64,000 bases of DNA from Paramarasmius palmivorus (GCA_037176845.1 JAYKXP010000107.1:102892-166891); one strand, 5' to 3'. Counted from the stretch's first letter, positions 22,985-36,057 are shown. Notes: generated from the sequence alone by a model not told the origin. Numbers and translations: made by a program.

Positions 22985-23047
22985 TTGGGCGATAAGTGGA
23001 AGCTTCAATGGTAGTGGATTAAATGATATTGTGGGCATCTGGACCAG

Positions 23048-23054
23048 TATATAT
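23048..23054 (-). promoter_or_regulatory. TATA-like element of family U copy a
   Basis: TATATAT lies about 64 bp upstream of the preferred ATG. The same element with flanking bases (CCAGTATATATCTAT on the plus strand) is kept at 54,722 and, with changes, at 36,123, upstream of the two paralogues. Confidence 0.45.
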
Positions 23055-23079
23055 CTATCGGTAGTCGGTGCAGGTCGGC

Positions 23080-25480
23080 AATAGAGCTGTGTTAGAGGCT
23101 GTACACCGTGCTTAAATTACGCGACCTCGTGTTTTCAACGTGTTGTGTTCAAAAGTACAGCCGTTCATTTCGTTCTATCTACTCGAATACAGCTTGGCAT
23201 CCCGTCGAACTCAAATACCCCCTACGCATCTCCTTCGCAATGCAAGGGGGGTATAAGATACAACGAGAACGAGAGCAGATGTACCAAGAATTGACCACAG
23301 CTGCTTAACGACGGACGCATTATGGGTGTCGGATGCCCTCCATCACCGAAGAAAACGTAACCTGTCATCAGACGCTGTCAATCTTTACAGCACCCAAATA
23401 CACTGATTAAACCTCACCTCAGGGTGTGCTGAGAGTAGCGGTACCACCCAGCAAGTCGCTCTTCTCGACACTCGGCTCCTCTGAAAAATTTTCACTACCT
23501 CTCTCTATCCATTCTACCAGCGATATATCTAAAGGAATACGGGGCATCTCCGCTCTGCAGCCGCGAAATGCATGAGTAGAGGCGTGTGGAATGCGTAGTG
23601 GTGGAAGTGCCGAGGAGAATATGCTTAGTCGCGCAACGTGCGGAAAGACTTGGGCGGGGGTATCTTTGGCCGTGCACCTGAGAACTCGGATAGGATGGGT
23701 GGGAATGCTATGCTGGAGGGTGTTTGGATGACCGAAATGTGGAATAGAGGTCGTGGTCAACGTATTGACATTGAAGAATGTGCATGGAAGCTCTGGTTCT
23801 TCTCGCAAATATATTGCCTCCTTGGTCCTCTCGATAACAAATCTGAATGTCCTGGCGATTGTAGAGCATGGAAGAAGAGGAAGATGGGTCTTTCGCGAGT
23901 CTGGGGAGCGGTATGTAGACGGTCAATATCGTCCCATGCCGTCGTATCTCCCTTTCCTAGACCCATCCAGTTGCTTTCAGTGTATTCCTGAGGTCTTTAT
24001 GGCAGGTCTTGATGATTTTTGGGCAATGGAACACGTAGTCCTACTGAGTAGGCAAGGGTGTCGAGAGTCGTACGAAATTTGGGTGTGAGCATTATGTGAG
24101 GCTACGAAGGTGAATCTGCGGTTGGGAATAAGTTAAGAGACGTATCAAGTTGAAGGAGGATTACCTGAAGTGGTTGCTAGCGTTGTAGTTGGAAGAGGAT
24201 TGCATTGCCTAGAGTGGTCGCTGTCGATGATGGGAGAAGCGGATAAAGAGTCGCGCGGCGGCTTTCTCCATAACCATCACCACGACTCTTCTTCGACCTT
24301 CTAACGAGGGGTAAATCTCTTCTCGAAGCCTCAATATTCAATATTCAATGATGGCCGGGTATGTTTTGCTGGTACTTCTTGTGTTGTCAATCCATTGAGC
24401 TCGCATAGGAAGCAATCTAGTCTCGCGGTGGATCCGAACGATACTACACCGACAATGACATGAACTCTTCTCTGCTCGTACATATTATCATTCGTTCTAC
24501 TCCCTGGATGTCGCCTTCAGTTCAAACATGAGATTGCATTTTATATTTTATTTATAAAGTTCATTACAATGCTACGCTGTTCGATATTGTCCCAGTGAGC
24601 TGAACGCATCAGTCCAAGGAAACATGCGTCTGATACTCTAGTTACATGGATCCGACCTCTCAAGATACCCGAAGCTTGCGTAAAACATCTTCCAACATTA
24701 GAAACCGCCAAGCGCCATCGGTCTCGAATGTGTTCTGAGAGAAGCATGGCTTCCATGAGGCTTCCTGCAGAATGACGGTATTGATAGATAATCCAATGCT
24801 TCCAAGCAAACGGATGCATGAAAAACCATACGCGCTTGAGGGAGTAGGAAGAATAGTTTCGCCAGAAACACGCTATGTCGAGTCGAAGATGTTTCGGGAT
24901 TGCAGAATCCACAGGTCCTGCACATAAGGCGTTGAGGAATCACTGGATCTCGTAGGCCTGATGTGTTTGCACGCGCTACGATGTAGGGTCAATACCGAAC
25001 TTTAAGATGCGGGAATTGGTAGAAACATACCTGTAATCCTGCTACAGTCAACCTATGTCCCAGCGGATCTAGATTCTACTCTCTTTTGCGAGTCCTACTA
25101 CACCCTTGAGACCAAGAATAGAGTTTGCGTTAGATCCCGTAGAGCCTCGTAGAGCTGTATGCTGGTGTCCTGCACCAAGCTCAGAGCTACCAGCTGATGG
25201 TCTAATCCTCAATCTGTCCCGGTGATCATTGTAGTGTGCGAGTCTCGGAGAGCTCAGCGCTCAGCTTGAAGCACTCGTTTAGCGCGACGCCCGTGCGAGG
25301 TCACTCTTGAGCTAAAGAAAATGGAAGATAGCGTAAGTTCTTCGGTACGTTGCAGGCATAGACAATCAAAAGCTCACCTAGCGTTACTATGGCTTCCAGC
25401 ATGCGGAGAAGACCACCACTAAAGCACGATTTCGAACCTCATCGACTATCCGGGTGAGACCTATGGATGTGGATGTATTT
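23080..25480. repeat. Segmental block K, copy 2, internally deleted
   Basis: Starts like the other K copies. At about 23,424 it jumps from the AACCTCACCTCA region (matching 36,490 and 55,155) straight to the GTGTG...GAGTAGCGGTACC region (matching 38,877 and 58,590). It thus lacks about 2.4-3.4 kb present in K3 and K4. The part after 24,450 continues like 4,960-5,900 of K1. No intact gene; minus-strand exon remnants occur at 23.5-23.9 kb. Confidence 0.65.
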
Positions 25481-26149
25481 CGTGTTGAGGACTAACGGAA
25501 CGCGTCAATAGTGACACTCGACGGGGACGAATCGCGATGAGATCCTGATGAGGGCCACGAGGTACTAAAACGCGATGAAAGGCAGTAGGAGTCCTGTAAG
25601 GTACCGAAACGAAAATCCCAGCGACAGCAATCCTCGGACTTTTGTGGTGGAAGCCTCATAATAATCACTCTGATGGCCCGTCTTTTCGGAATCATAGCCG
25701 CCATGCATTATCTGAGAATAGGGATCGATCCGTGAAGAAGAGAGCTTGAAGACAAGACGTACGCTGAAGCGCTAAAGCACCGGTCAATATCGAAATCTTC
25801 GCTCGTTCACTTGATGAACTGACAGTTTGGGTCTCGGTATCGGTACCGTTACTAGATGCAAGTTTGAGTGTTGAAAGAGTCGGAGGATGATAAAGCACGA
25901 TGCTCACCTAGAACAGATAGACTCGCGCAAATTGAACCTTGGGGTGTCCATGTCAATGTGCGTTCAGCCAGATAAAAGTATCCGTTGGTTAAGAATGAAA
26001 TAGCTGAGACAGTTCGCGTGAGAGGGCTAGAAACTGGAGCTGAAATAGACATACATTCTCTTACTGTATTCGCGATTTTGAGGCTTTGTTCAAATAAATG
26101 CCATCCTTCTGTGTCTCTTGAGGAGGTTCAACGCGTATTTGAGCCTGAG
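25481..26149. other. Unassigned spacer
   Basis: No supported gene. The right part (from about 25,880) resembles the sequence that precedes the other R blocks (for example 16,330-16,600 and 45,000-45,290). Confidence 0.3.
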
Positions 26150-27000
26150 AGTGCTGTCGAAAACGTGGTCGTGAAGATGTGATGGTCGTGGTCATGGTGA
26201 AAGCCGCGGCGGAAGCTTCTTTATCCGCTACTCCCAACATGTTTCTTCCTCGACGCCTTCTACGTCTCTCTCTCAACGCCGACCTCAACAAAGAATAGAG
26301 AGCCGTCTAAGGCTCAAAAAATAAACCCAGTCAGCCTCAAGAAATCATCCGCCAACGCATCTAGGTCGATGTCAATATTCTCGCATCCCTCGGTTCCAAT
26401 TCTCTCGTTTTCATTCCCTCGAAACCACCCTATTCTCTCCGGCGAATGTCCCAAACTGCGCTATTATAACGTCAGAATGGAATGTGGAACAGCAGGATGG
26501 AATACAGCTAGCAGGTCGAAGATAGCTACGCAGCATCTACCTTTCCAACCCACAGGATGCTCAACGACACTCCCATCTCGCGCTCTAGCACCCAATGCTC
26601 CTCGAATATACCACAGTAGTGATATTTCAACTGCTCTCGTCATAAATTTCGACGGGCACCTTCACATGCCGCGGACTTTGGGTGCTTTGGTACCATTCCC
26701 CCGCCGTTGTTCAGCACACCCAAAGCGCGCTTTTCGCCCTTCTCCCGTGCTCTGTATCGTTAAGGAGCCTCCTATGTACACTGTCATGGTCATCAACAAC
26801 TCCCAAGGCCAGGAATAGACAGAGAATTTTATCGTCCACATCCAAACCCCGACACTGTCCCCTGCACTCCCAAACCCATAGCTCCCATTTGAGGCATTTC
26901 GAGATGGCTATTTATACTCCAGAACAACCATCCCAACTCTATGTCGCATTCTATAGTTCAACCAGGAATTCTGTGGGTCAAGATTCAAGTCTTGGAAGAT
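26150..27000. repeat. Repeat block R, copy 2
   Basis: Starts near GAAAGCCGCGGCGGAAGC (about 26,199) and follows the other R copies to about 26,900, then runs directly into an H fragment. Short compared with R1 and R6. Confidence 0.6.
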
Positions 27001-27660
27001 TCTTCTAAAGCTGGCACAAGAACTTCAAGCGGAGATTATGGTATGATTCCCTCGTTTTCTTTTTGGATTTCTCTCGCTGACGGACCACCTCCGACCTAGC
27101 ACTCATGAACCTCTCGTTTAAATGTCATTGACGTGGACCGGCTCTAGCCTCAAGAATCTATTTCAGTTTCTCCGCAGTCACGTTCGACCATTCCGACCTG
27201 CGGAAAGAACAAACGACATCGAACATATCCTTCAATTCTCGTTGTCAGGTAAGCATTTCGAACTCTTTTGCTTGCGGTGGAGCTAGTACACTCATTCTGT
27301 TTGTATTTTTCAGTTGCAGCTGCACCGACAAAGATCATATCTTCAACCTTAACGCCATTAACCCGAGGAACATGACCTTGGCACATTAGACCCTGGTCGA
27401 GACCTCGCAACTTGAGGTATATCTCTTTCTCAGTTTTCTCGATCAAGACGTTGAATTCTTTGAATTTAGGGTCTTGCGTCTCGGTAGTTGTACCTCAGTT
27501 CTTATCTTCTTTCGGGGTACGTGCATTCCAGATCCTCTCATCTACTCCAGGGCATAGCTGACTTTTGCTCCTCAGTATACAAGGTTTTCCAAGTCGGACG
27601 TATTATCTACCGAACCAGAGCTAACAAGGCCAGTCTGCGTGTCCGCTATTCACGCTAGTC
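27001..27660 (+). pseudogene. Partial block H, copy 2
   Basis: Matches the later part of H (about 50,730-51,500), including an acceptor CTCCTCAG followed by a TATACAAGGT-type exon start near 27,575. Only the distal exons are present and the frames are broken. Confidence 0.45.
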
Positions 27661-28001
27661 TTCTATTCTGCCTGTTCGGCTTGGGGCGTCTTATTTGTAG
27701 CAGGGATTGTTGAAACATACGCGCAGAAACGTCTACAATAGCATTCGTACGAACGATTCTGGTGAATGTTTTGGGATCGCGATGGGGTTTGCAAGAGACG
27801 CGTCAAGCACTCAAGCTCAAGCCTCAAGAGGCAGATATGCAAATGATCAAGATATAAATACTACACTGGATAGCGCGACTGATAAATACAAAATTGTCCA
27901 GGCCAGTAGTAGCGTTTACATGTACATTCGATGATCGGCCCAATGCTAGTAAAGACTTCAATCAAAGAATCTAGTCCACAAAGATTGTCATACATACCTC
28001 A

Positions 28002-28499
28002 TCAGCAGGGAAAAGGACACCTGCAGCTCGTAACACCCTCAAGACCCTTCGAATCATCCTGACAATCACAATCGCTCGTTTCCTGTCCAAGGTACGTCGA
28101 AGTAACACCACGTATGAACCCCGCTCCTATACTATCAGCATGGAACTCCACATTATTATCTTTCGGCGCAGATATAGCTGCTCCTTTGATTTTAATGGAT
28201 CCCGAAAAGCCTTTACCGCTACCCACGGCCTTGATATCGTCCGAAACGTAAATCGAGTTACATTCGTTGTCGAATACATCGACCCAATGTCCGTCGGCTT
28301 CACCTGGGAAACCGGTAGTGTCGAGAGCGGGTACGACGACCATGGATGCGATGGCGTTGAGTGTACATTGGCCTTTGTCCAAGGGGCGGCATTTGTTTAC
28401 GTCTGTCTCCTTACGACGGTTGAACTGTGATGGTGCTGGGCTGGCTTTGGCTAGGAGAGTAGCGGTGGTGGCGAGGGTGATGAGAGTGGAGATTTGCAT
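28002..28499 (-). CDS. Small secreted eight-cysteine protein (165 aa)
   Basis: A single-exon ORF. Residues 1-20 or so (MQISTLITLATTATLLAKAS) form a clear signal peptide with likely cleavage near ASPAP, so the product should leave the cell. The mature part has eight cysteines (37, 45, 80, 144, 146, 159, 161, 165), with the last five clustered at the C-terminus (CDC...CRCPFPC), an arrangement that suggests disulphide bonds. There is no transmembrane segment after the signal and no known domain that I recognise. A TATA box lies about 105 bp upstream. The stop is followed within a few bases by GTATGT, perhaps a 3'-UTR intron. It lies in a single-copy island within the repeat array. Candidate effector-type secreted protein; activity unknown. 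Confidence 0.8.
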   Translation of the reverse strand: MQISTLITLATTATLLAKASPAPSQFNRRKETDVNKCRPLDKGQCTLNAIASMVVVPALDTTGFPGEADGHWVDVFDNECNSIYVSDDIKAVGSGKGFSGSIKIKGAAISAPKDNNVEFHADSIGAGFIRGVTSTYLGQETSDCDCQDDSKGLEGVTSCRCPFPC

Positions 28500-28602
28500 T
28501 GTGGAGAGGAGAGGACGAGAGGCGTTGATTTGAGATGAGAGTGAAGCTTGAGCTTGAGGAGTTCGGTGGGTGTTTGTTCTCTTCTTGTCCGAGTCGGTGG
28601 TG

Positions 28603-28610
28603 TTTTTATA
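28603..28610 (-). promoter_or_regulatory. TATA box of the secreted-protein gene
   Basis: TATAAAAA on the minus strand, about 105 bp upstream of the ATG at 28,499. Confidence 0.5.
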
Positions 28611-28639
28611 CCGCCATAGGACGATGGTTTTTCAAGCAC

Positions 28640-29400
28640 TGGTGGAGCAAGGGTCTTGACCGTCGTGACGTTTTTACTGTTCCTTCGCCGGGACTGCGCA
28701 GCGGTATCAGCTGTTAGACGTGATGGGAGTACTGGGCTTAAAGCCTACCCGTTGGTGTATCAGCGCCAGGCCATAGCAGTGGAGAAAAGTGAATGAAGAG
28801 GCGAAAGACTGTGGCAGCATGACGTCAAAGCTGTTGGTACGTGCGGAACAGTATACGGCGGGAAGGGCCTTTCCATAGTTACAGTACTCGGCTCGAAATT
28901 TTCTCGGTGGGGTATCATTTTGAAGCGGTACAAACTCCACGTTTTGTGATTCTTGTCCACACTTCAGTTTGGAGTGTGTGGTTCAGGACAGCAAGTTCCC
29001 GGGAAGCGGTGTATGAAGGAGACGGTAAGAATCAGATCAACGCTTCCATTAATACTGGATAACAGCTGTCTGACGGTGGTTCAAATGAGAGGTAGACCTA
29101 GAAGGGACATGAAGCTCATGAGATCTTGTCGCGAATAATCATGATGAATCACCATTACCTTCAAGCACCTATAACGGTATACTCGAATACGAACACATCG
29201 CCGTATATAGTACACGGGAGCACCAACTCGACAGTACCCCAAAATGCGCCCATATGATATCCTCGGCCCTAGCTAGTCGTGACTGCAGGTGTTCACGTTC
29301 AGCTTCCATGCCGATTGCCAAAAAAGGACCACACTGCTCCAGGACATCCGCCTCGCAACTTTCCTAGAACCCACGACACCATTCTACCCAGATAGGACGT
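28640..29400. other. Single-copy spacer without a supported gene
   Basis: No homologous copy noticed in the window and no frame with convincing coding character. Confidence 0.3.
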
Positions 29401-29414
29401 CCTTCAAGTTATAG

Positions 29415-29877
29415 AGTCTCGAAGCTCGCTGACGATCTGGTGAATGTCCGCCTTCAAGCCGGTTGCTCTGCACAAATACACGGGTTGCCATTCCTCGAGC
29501 GTACTGAGACCGATAACCGATATTTTCAAGTCGTTGGACGCGTAATACGCTTTGGCATGTTTCGTGGAGAAACAGAGACGTTACGATCTATTGAGGTCTA
29601 TTCTGTAAGCTTCTCAGACGACCCCAAGGGCGAAGATCTCAAAACTGACTATAGAAGAGTTTTCCAGCTCTGTCTTTACCCCGCTGTATCTCAAATCTTC
29701 CTTCGGCGGGTATATGGACAAGTGGGCCGCGACAATGTGTTTGTTTGGATGAAGACAACAATGTATGACGTCCTCGAGCTGGGTAAGTTGGGAGATCTGG
29801 GACATCGATTCTTCAAGTATGACTACAATGCCAAGCTTGGACAGGATAGGTCTGAACAGGATTCCACCTGCCAATAA
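29415..29877 (+). CDS. Candidate 3'-terminal exon of an unknown gene
   Basis: After a TTATAG acceptor the plus strand is open for about 154 codons to a TAA at 29,875-29,877. An internal ATG is at 29,440. The residues look coding and are not low-complexity (VVGRVIRFGMFRGETETL, VYGQVGRDNVFVWMKTTMYD, GHRFFKYDYNAKLG). I found no convincing upstream exon and no match elsewhere in the window. Family unknown; it may be a fragment. Confidence 0.4.
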
Positions 29878-30159
29878 TACCGATTCAATGTTCTATTCAA
29901 TGAAATGATGAGATCGAGCCCATACCTTTTAAGCTCTCGTCTTCCAGCCAATGATAGTTCCTCCTTGAGAATCAGAAGGGGACCAGGAAAACCTGTTTTG
30001 TATAGAAGGTACGAACTGAGCGCGTTGTTGGTGAGTTGGTACGAGAAACACGTACCTATCGCAACGTCAAGATATCATTTGATCGCTTGAGATTTTTGAG
30101 GACATTTGACAAGACCGAATGAAGGAAATGGCGGTGTTCTCATTACTGCTGGGGTCGGA

Positions 30160-31350
30160 GTGGTGGTGGTCGCGATCAAAGCCGCGGCGGAAGCTTGTTT
30201 TTCCGCTACGCCCAACATCCTTCTTCCTCAACACTCTCTGCATCTCTCTCCTCAACAACGACCTCCACAAAGAATACAGAGACGTCTGAAGCGCAAAAAT
30301 ACCTTCAATCAGCTCCCAAAACCATCCGCCAACGACAACAATTCACATACCTGCGCAACATCGACCGACCTACAAAATGGCTCGACAGTACTCCCATCTG
30401 GCGCAATAGCACCCAAATCTCCCCAAAATACACCGAGAAATAGACGAGTCTGACCGCCAGCGTCATTACCTTGCACCGTTGCCTTTGAATGTCGTCCATT
30501 TTGGGCGTCTTGGTACCCATTCCCCCGCCGTCGTTCAGCATACACAAAAGCGCGTTTTTCTCTCATCTTCTGCATCGATAGCAGAGCATTCTCCGTCTAT
30601 TATCATCATCACCAGCAATTTTAAAGGCCAGGAATTAAGGCGAACATCGATTGACCACATCCAATCCTCGATATTGTCCCCTGCACTCCCAGAACCACAT
30701 CTCCCATCTAAGGCGTTCCAAAATGGCGGTGTGCAACCCAGAATGTACACCTGATCTCATTCTGAATGTCACAGCCTCCATGTCCTCAGCTACACGGTGA
30801 ACAACGCGATACACCTTCCCCAGACGTCGACACTGTCTACACACTCATACCTTCCGCGCTCCACCTCTCATATCCCCCACTTCCACCCTATGCCTATCCC
30901 CTTCTCATAGCCGCACCGTATTAGAAGGCCTGTGTCGTGCAGAGTAGCTGGGTATATCTAAGAAGAACTCGCAATGAACACCGTACCCTCAAACTACGCC
31001 CACGGGGACAAACTCCTTCTCTATCCCTTTCCGCGAGCATGTGCCTCCTTAAATTCGCCAGGAGGTCCTTTTTCATTGCATTTTGCTTTGAACTATCCTC
31101 AAAAGCAACATCTACGCCCGCGTCCTGTACCCTTACCCACACCGCCCATCTCTGCTCGTCTTGCTAAAGTGTTTCGTCACCCAAATACACCCCTTCCCAC
31201 TCCTACAATCTTCCAGGAGGTCTTTTTCCGGTCCAAATCGCGTGCGGCTGTGTTCAACAGTGAACATCCACGCCCATACCTGCGTTTACCCACAGCCTTA
31301 CCGATAGTACCCCCAAAGTTTATCGTTTCGTCCATGAGCCGGGTTGAACG
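30160..31350. repeat. Repeat block R, copy 3
   Basis: Begins at AAAGCCGCGGCGGAAGCTTG (about 30,178) and runs like R1 and R6, with deletions near 30,450. No gene supported. Confidence 0.65.
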
Positions 31351-33050
31351 CTTTTGTGGGCGTTGGCACAAGGTGTATCGCTCATGTGCATCTCCCAAGC
31401 ATTGGGAATTGGGAAACAGTGACTGTGGGCAGCTGAGGAGATCGAGAAGTCGAAAATGGTCGTCGTGTTTATTAGGGAAAAGATGAATCGGAAGCTGGTA
31501 TGTGTAGTACCTGCTTCCGAGAAGGAGAAGGAAACTCATCTTTGATGTTGATGTATGTTCCAAGATCTTCGTGCCCAGTCTTACTTACTCATAACGCTTT
31601 TTTTCCTTATAGGAGCCGACTATCACCTTTTAACAAAGAACATCAAAGCCTCAAGCGCACTCTGGCCGGTCTCGAGAGGTTGGTATCTTTCTCTTGCTTT
31701 CGTATTTGAACCTGATCGTTTCGCTTCCACAGGATTATGAGCATTGGATAACGTCAACCGGACGATACGGGTAGCAAGTCCTCGACACGACATTCCTCTC
31801 TCAACGCCAAATACGCTTCAGCACCTTCCAAACACCAGCGTACCCCAAGAAACACGCTTATCGGCATTTCGACTTCAACGCTTACTTCGATGAATATCTC
31901 ACTTGCTGGTATCTCGATTCTGGAGGCGCTTTGACACCAGAGATAATCGGCTTTACGATGCATATGGCCGAAGAGACGATTGTCGCGAAAATTGGAGTAG
32001 TAGGGATGCTGTTTTTGCATTTTTGCAAGAAACGAGTGTTTGGTCAGTTCGTGTTCATTTGCTTTGCCTAGCGTTGAGGAGCAGCTAACCAAATGACAGA
32101 GCCTGGGCTTGTAGACTCGTCATCGGAACCAGGAAGCACGTCGGGTTCTTCGAGGTATATCTTTACTCCTCTGATCTATACCTAGGTTAATGCTCCTCTG
32201 GCCTAGGATCCAAAGCCGAAGAAATGAAGACGACATATCACCTTTGACTGAAATCATAATCGAAGCCTCGGGCTCGAAAATCACCTACCTCGAAGAGAAG
32301 ATCAATGTACTACGCGAACGAGGAAGCTGGGCATGGAGATGTGTTCGGAAAGGTTCAATCGTCTTCGTTGTAAAGGTAAGCCTCCATCCCACTTTGAACA
32401 GAACATCACCTTACTATTTGTCTTACTAGCATTGTTCCACAGCGAAGACAACAGCAATCTCGACATATGAAGGTTCGCATACCGAACGGCACCTGGAAGC
32501 CGTTCCCAGTGCCTTTCGACTCTTCACCTGTCGGGTAACATTTCGAACACCTTTAGTTGCGGTGGAGCTCATGCGCTCATTCTACTTGTATTCTTCAGGG
32601 GCGGCTACACCGAAGGACCAGATCGCCAACTGCTGCGGCCTGAGGAACAACAAGATCGCACATCATGCATCAGTCTCCCGAGATCTCGCGATTTCTGTTT
32701 CAGCCTTCTCACTCTCGACGCTGAACCTTTTAGTTCTGGGGTACGGCGTTTTGGCAACCCGTACCTCTCGTTCTCGTCTCTTCCTTCTGGGTACGTGCAT
32801 TCCGGATCCTCTTACCTACTCCAAGTCATGGCTGACTCTCGCTCCTCAGTGTACAAGGTCTTCGGACGCGAACCAGAGCTAGCGGTGCTTGCGTCATTCA
32901 TGGGAACCTTTCGATCCTACGTTCAACTGCGCTAAACATTGTTGTACCTCCGAGCTAGAAGAGGCACAGTGATCCGTGAGCTAGGTGAACCCTTCCGTAG
33001 CTTTTAAGCTCTCGGTATGGTTAGTAGTGGGTACGGAGCCGTCGTTTTGG
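31351..33050 (+). pseudogene. Decayed spliced gene, block H copy 3
   Basis: Homologous to H1 and H4. The exon after the AG at about 32,208 keeps ASGSKITYLEEKINVLRERG and SWAWRCVRKGSIVFVVK, with a GTAAGC donor at about 32,374. The frame of that exon start is broken relative to H4. It does not form one continuous gene. Confidence 0.45.
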
Positions 33051-33311
33051 TACCAGGCATCGTTCGCGATGCTCTGGCTCGTGTAATACAGACGGGTAGT
33101 CGGTCTTCGGATGGTTCAGGGTATAAAGTAGGCGAAGTTCTTGAGGTTGCTGCACTGAGATCATGATGTAGAAACCGTATACCGCAAAGATGAATAAATA
33201 CGTGATTTTCATTCACTCGTACATATATACACGTGAAGCTCAACTTCAAGAACCCAGAACTCAGAACCAATAGATACATCAAGTCGGAATAGTCCTCATT
33301 GTCGTCAAGTA

Positions 33312-36057
33312 TCACATGAATGCACTGATACCTGAGCCAGTGCCGGCTTCCCAGGAAAAGTTAAACCACGAGCTAGATTTCGCCTCCTCTTTTGGTGTTT
33401 CTGGGAGTCGAGAATCGAGAACATCACTAAAGAGCTTACATATGTTGGGCGAAGCACTAACCTTGAGCGAACAAAGGATCGTTCTGTTCCGGTAGAGCGC
33501 CTTGCTCGTCATAAGGAGATGCTTGAGGTGTGTTTTCTACGGATTCAATGGAAGGAGCACGAAGGAAAGCTGAAGACTCGAGTATGTCATTGAGTTTGGC
33601 GATTGACTCTGATTTTACTTCTGCTTCTGCTTCTGCTTTTGCTTTTGTGAAGTGAGGTATTAAACCCAGCACCGCTGGTGGATGGAGTGACTGACCTTTA
33701 GCTGCTAGCAGAGATTTCCGCCTTTGCAACTCTGCATATTGTTCACGCAGGTTGCGGAGATAGTATGCATGATCTGAAGGATCATAAGTCAATTCAGGAA
33801 CAAGAACACAAAAAATACGACAGACCTGGGAGTTCCTCAAACCGAGCTTCTCCTTTCTTTACACCAATGAACTCGAACTCAAGACTCCCCAAACTTCGAG
33901 TCCATTTGGTACATTCAGAACATTTAAAGCTGCGGGCAACTTGCTGGTTGTGGAGGCCAGTGTAGACGTTGGTTGGCCATGAGTAACGGCGGGTTCGTAA
34001 CAGACGTTGAACTTGCACAGGTGACTGTAGTTGTAACTCCACATCTTGTTTATGCAGCTTTCTGAGATAGGACACATAATCTGAAGAATCAAAAGTCAAT
34101 TACTGAACGAGCACACAAAGAATGCGACAGACCTTGAACTCCTTCAAACTGTGCTTCTTCTTTCTTTCCACTGATGATCTCCAACTCTGGATACCCATGA
34201 CTTTGAGCCCAATCGGCGGTGGTAGGGTCAAAGCTGCGAGCGACTTGCCACTTGCGGAGGGCAGTGTAGATGTGGGTTGGCCATGAGAACAAACACCTAT
34301 CACCCCATTTAGTTGAACTCCTAAGCTCCGGAACCCCCCATCGCCTACGTTCCTCATTGGACATCTCAGATTGCCCATTCTTGTCCAAAGACCAAAAGTG
34401 GGCTTGGGTGTGTCCCATCTCCCATGAAACGAGTTCAGATACTGAGAAGAGAGGGTAAATGAAGAGGTAGATGGGTGGTCGGTGTTTGAGTGCGATGTGG
34501 TATCTGGGGTATTGCCAATGTCTAGACCACTGCCATGAGTAGGAGTGAAGCCCAAAGGTGGGTGGGTCAATTATGACTGTTGAGAGGAAGGATGATGAGT
34601 CCCATTCCAGACACAATGAAGAGGGAAGACGTACAGCATTTTTCGTCTATTCCCAACATCCCATGAGCATCAATGATCCTTGAACTTTGCATCAACCAAC
34701 TCTTCTCAAGGTTCCACATTGCATACTTGAAGGAAACAGCAACATCCTCGGGATCATATAGCTTGAAACTGTAGAGATCAGCACCGACAAACTAAGCCAT
34801 ATCACCCCGACTCACCGAATCGACCCATCCCCCATGTCCGTCTCATTCACCAGCCCATGAGAAGACCATGCTTTCCACAAACTCTTACCCCTTGGCCACC
34901 TCGCAACAGCCCCCCGTGAAGTGGAGTAAACAGTATCAAAACGAAGCCCATTGATGATGTCTAGTGGTAGGTGATACAGTGAATTGTGAAATAGTGATTT
35001 GAGGCAAGAGTCGACTTTCCGACTCGGAGGAAAGCAGGTGTAATCTAAGGATGGGTGGTAGTTTGTTGGCTCGGGGAGTAGATTGTTGAGGAATGTGGAT
35101 GTCTGATGAAGGGATACGTATTTCAGGAGGTATTGGTCTAACGGCGATGAAAGGGATTGCTGAAGAAAATTGATAAAGATGTCGTCTTGCAGCATTTGTG
35201 CTGATGGAGGAACGAGAATGTTGAAGACTGTGAATGAAGTGCGGCAATGATAAACAAGAGGCCCATCAAGTCCCTTGCACAGATTTCCTCCCATGTTCAA
35301 CCATATCTGTGAACTTTTGCGGCAGTCCAAGTGCTCCTAAGAGACGAATAGATTAGCTGTAGGAACAGGAAAACCAGCTTTGGGACGTACAATCAAGTTG
35401 TAAAGATAGAAATCCCCCCAGAATGATTTCTTGTAGAAATTTGCAAGAGGTACCAATTCTACGACACCAATATGATTAAAACCTGACGTTGATGGAGAGG
35501 AAAAAGACTTACCATCATGGAAAATGAGCAAAGGAATTTTGGAGCGGTTCAAGCCATACAGCTGCCATGTGTCCGGCGCTCTATTTGCTTGTTAGTGAGA
35601 TTATTGTGGAGAAAACGACGAAAACGAACCCTAGGCCAGCACTGGAAAAGCGCTCAAAGTCACGCTTCCACCAGACGTGTGCGTCTTTGCCCTCGTAGAT
35701 GGCCACAGTGTATTTGGTTTGCTGGTCTGGGCGCACTTGTACTGTGCAAATTGTCCTTTGGGCTGATCTGTTTGTGCGAACCAATTCCTCATCCTTCAAT
35801 TCCCAGTCCCACCATTTTTCAGGATTCTCAGTATGGAGTCTCTTCAAGGTGTAAATCTGACCGCGTTTCACTTCTTCAAACTACAAAGACTTCAGTGGAT
35901 GATCAGCCTCATTTAGAATGATACACACCTCGTCATACTCTGTACGTTCCCTTCTCTCCACTTGGCCGAAATTCATGACACTCGCATTGTACTGATTCCC
36001 ATTTACGGTATTGGTAATATCGCCATCAACAGTGAAGTCGGTGCAATCTTGAAGCAT
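33312..36057 (-). CDS. Orphan agaricomycete family U, copy b (731 aa)
   Basis: Eleven exons: 36,057-35,929; 35,880-35,630; 35,580-35,513; 35,458-35,391; 35,336-34,816; 34,768-34,635; 34,576-34,133; 34,080-33,826; 33,773-33,696; 33,620-33,462; 33,400-33,312. They total 2,196 bp, fully open, and end in TGA. This is the most divergent of the three paralogues: the N-terminus is MLQDCTDFTVDGDITNTVNG (then NQYN) instead of MSFN..., six residues shorter. Core motifs are kept (TICTVQVRPDQQTKYTVAIY, WQLYGLNRSKIPLL, FYKKSFWGDFY, GLRFDTVYSTSRGAVARWP, FWSLDKNGQSEMSNEE). The two C-terminal modules are present (WPTHIYTALRKWQVARSF and WPTNVYTGLHNQQVARSF). 36,057 is the first in-frame ATG. Function unknown. 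Confidence 0.82.
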
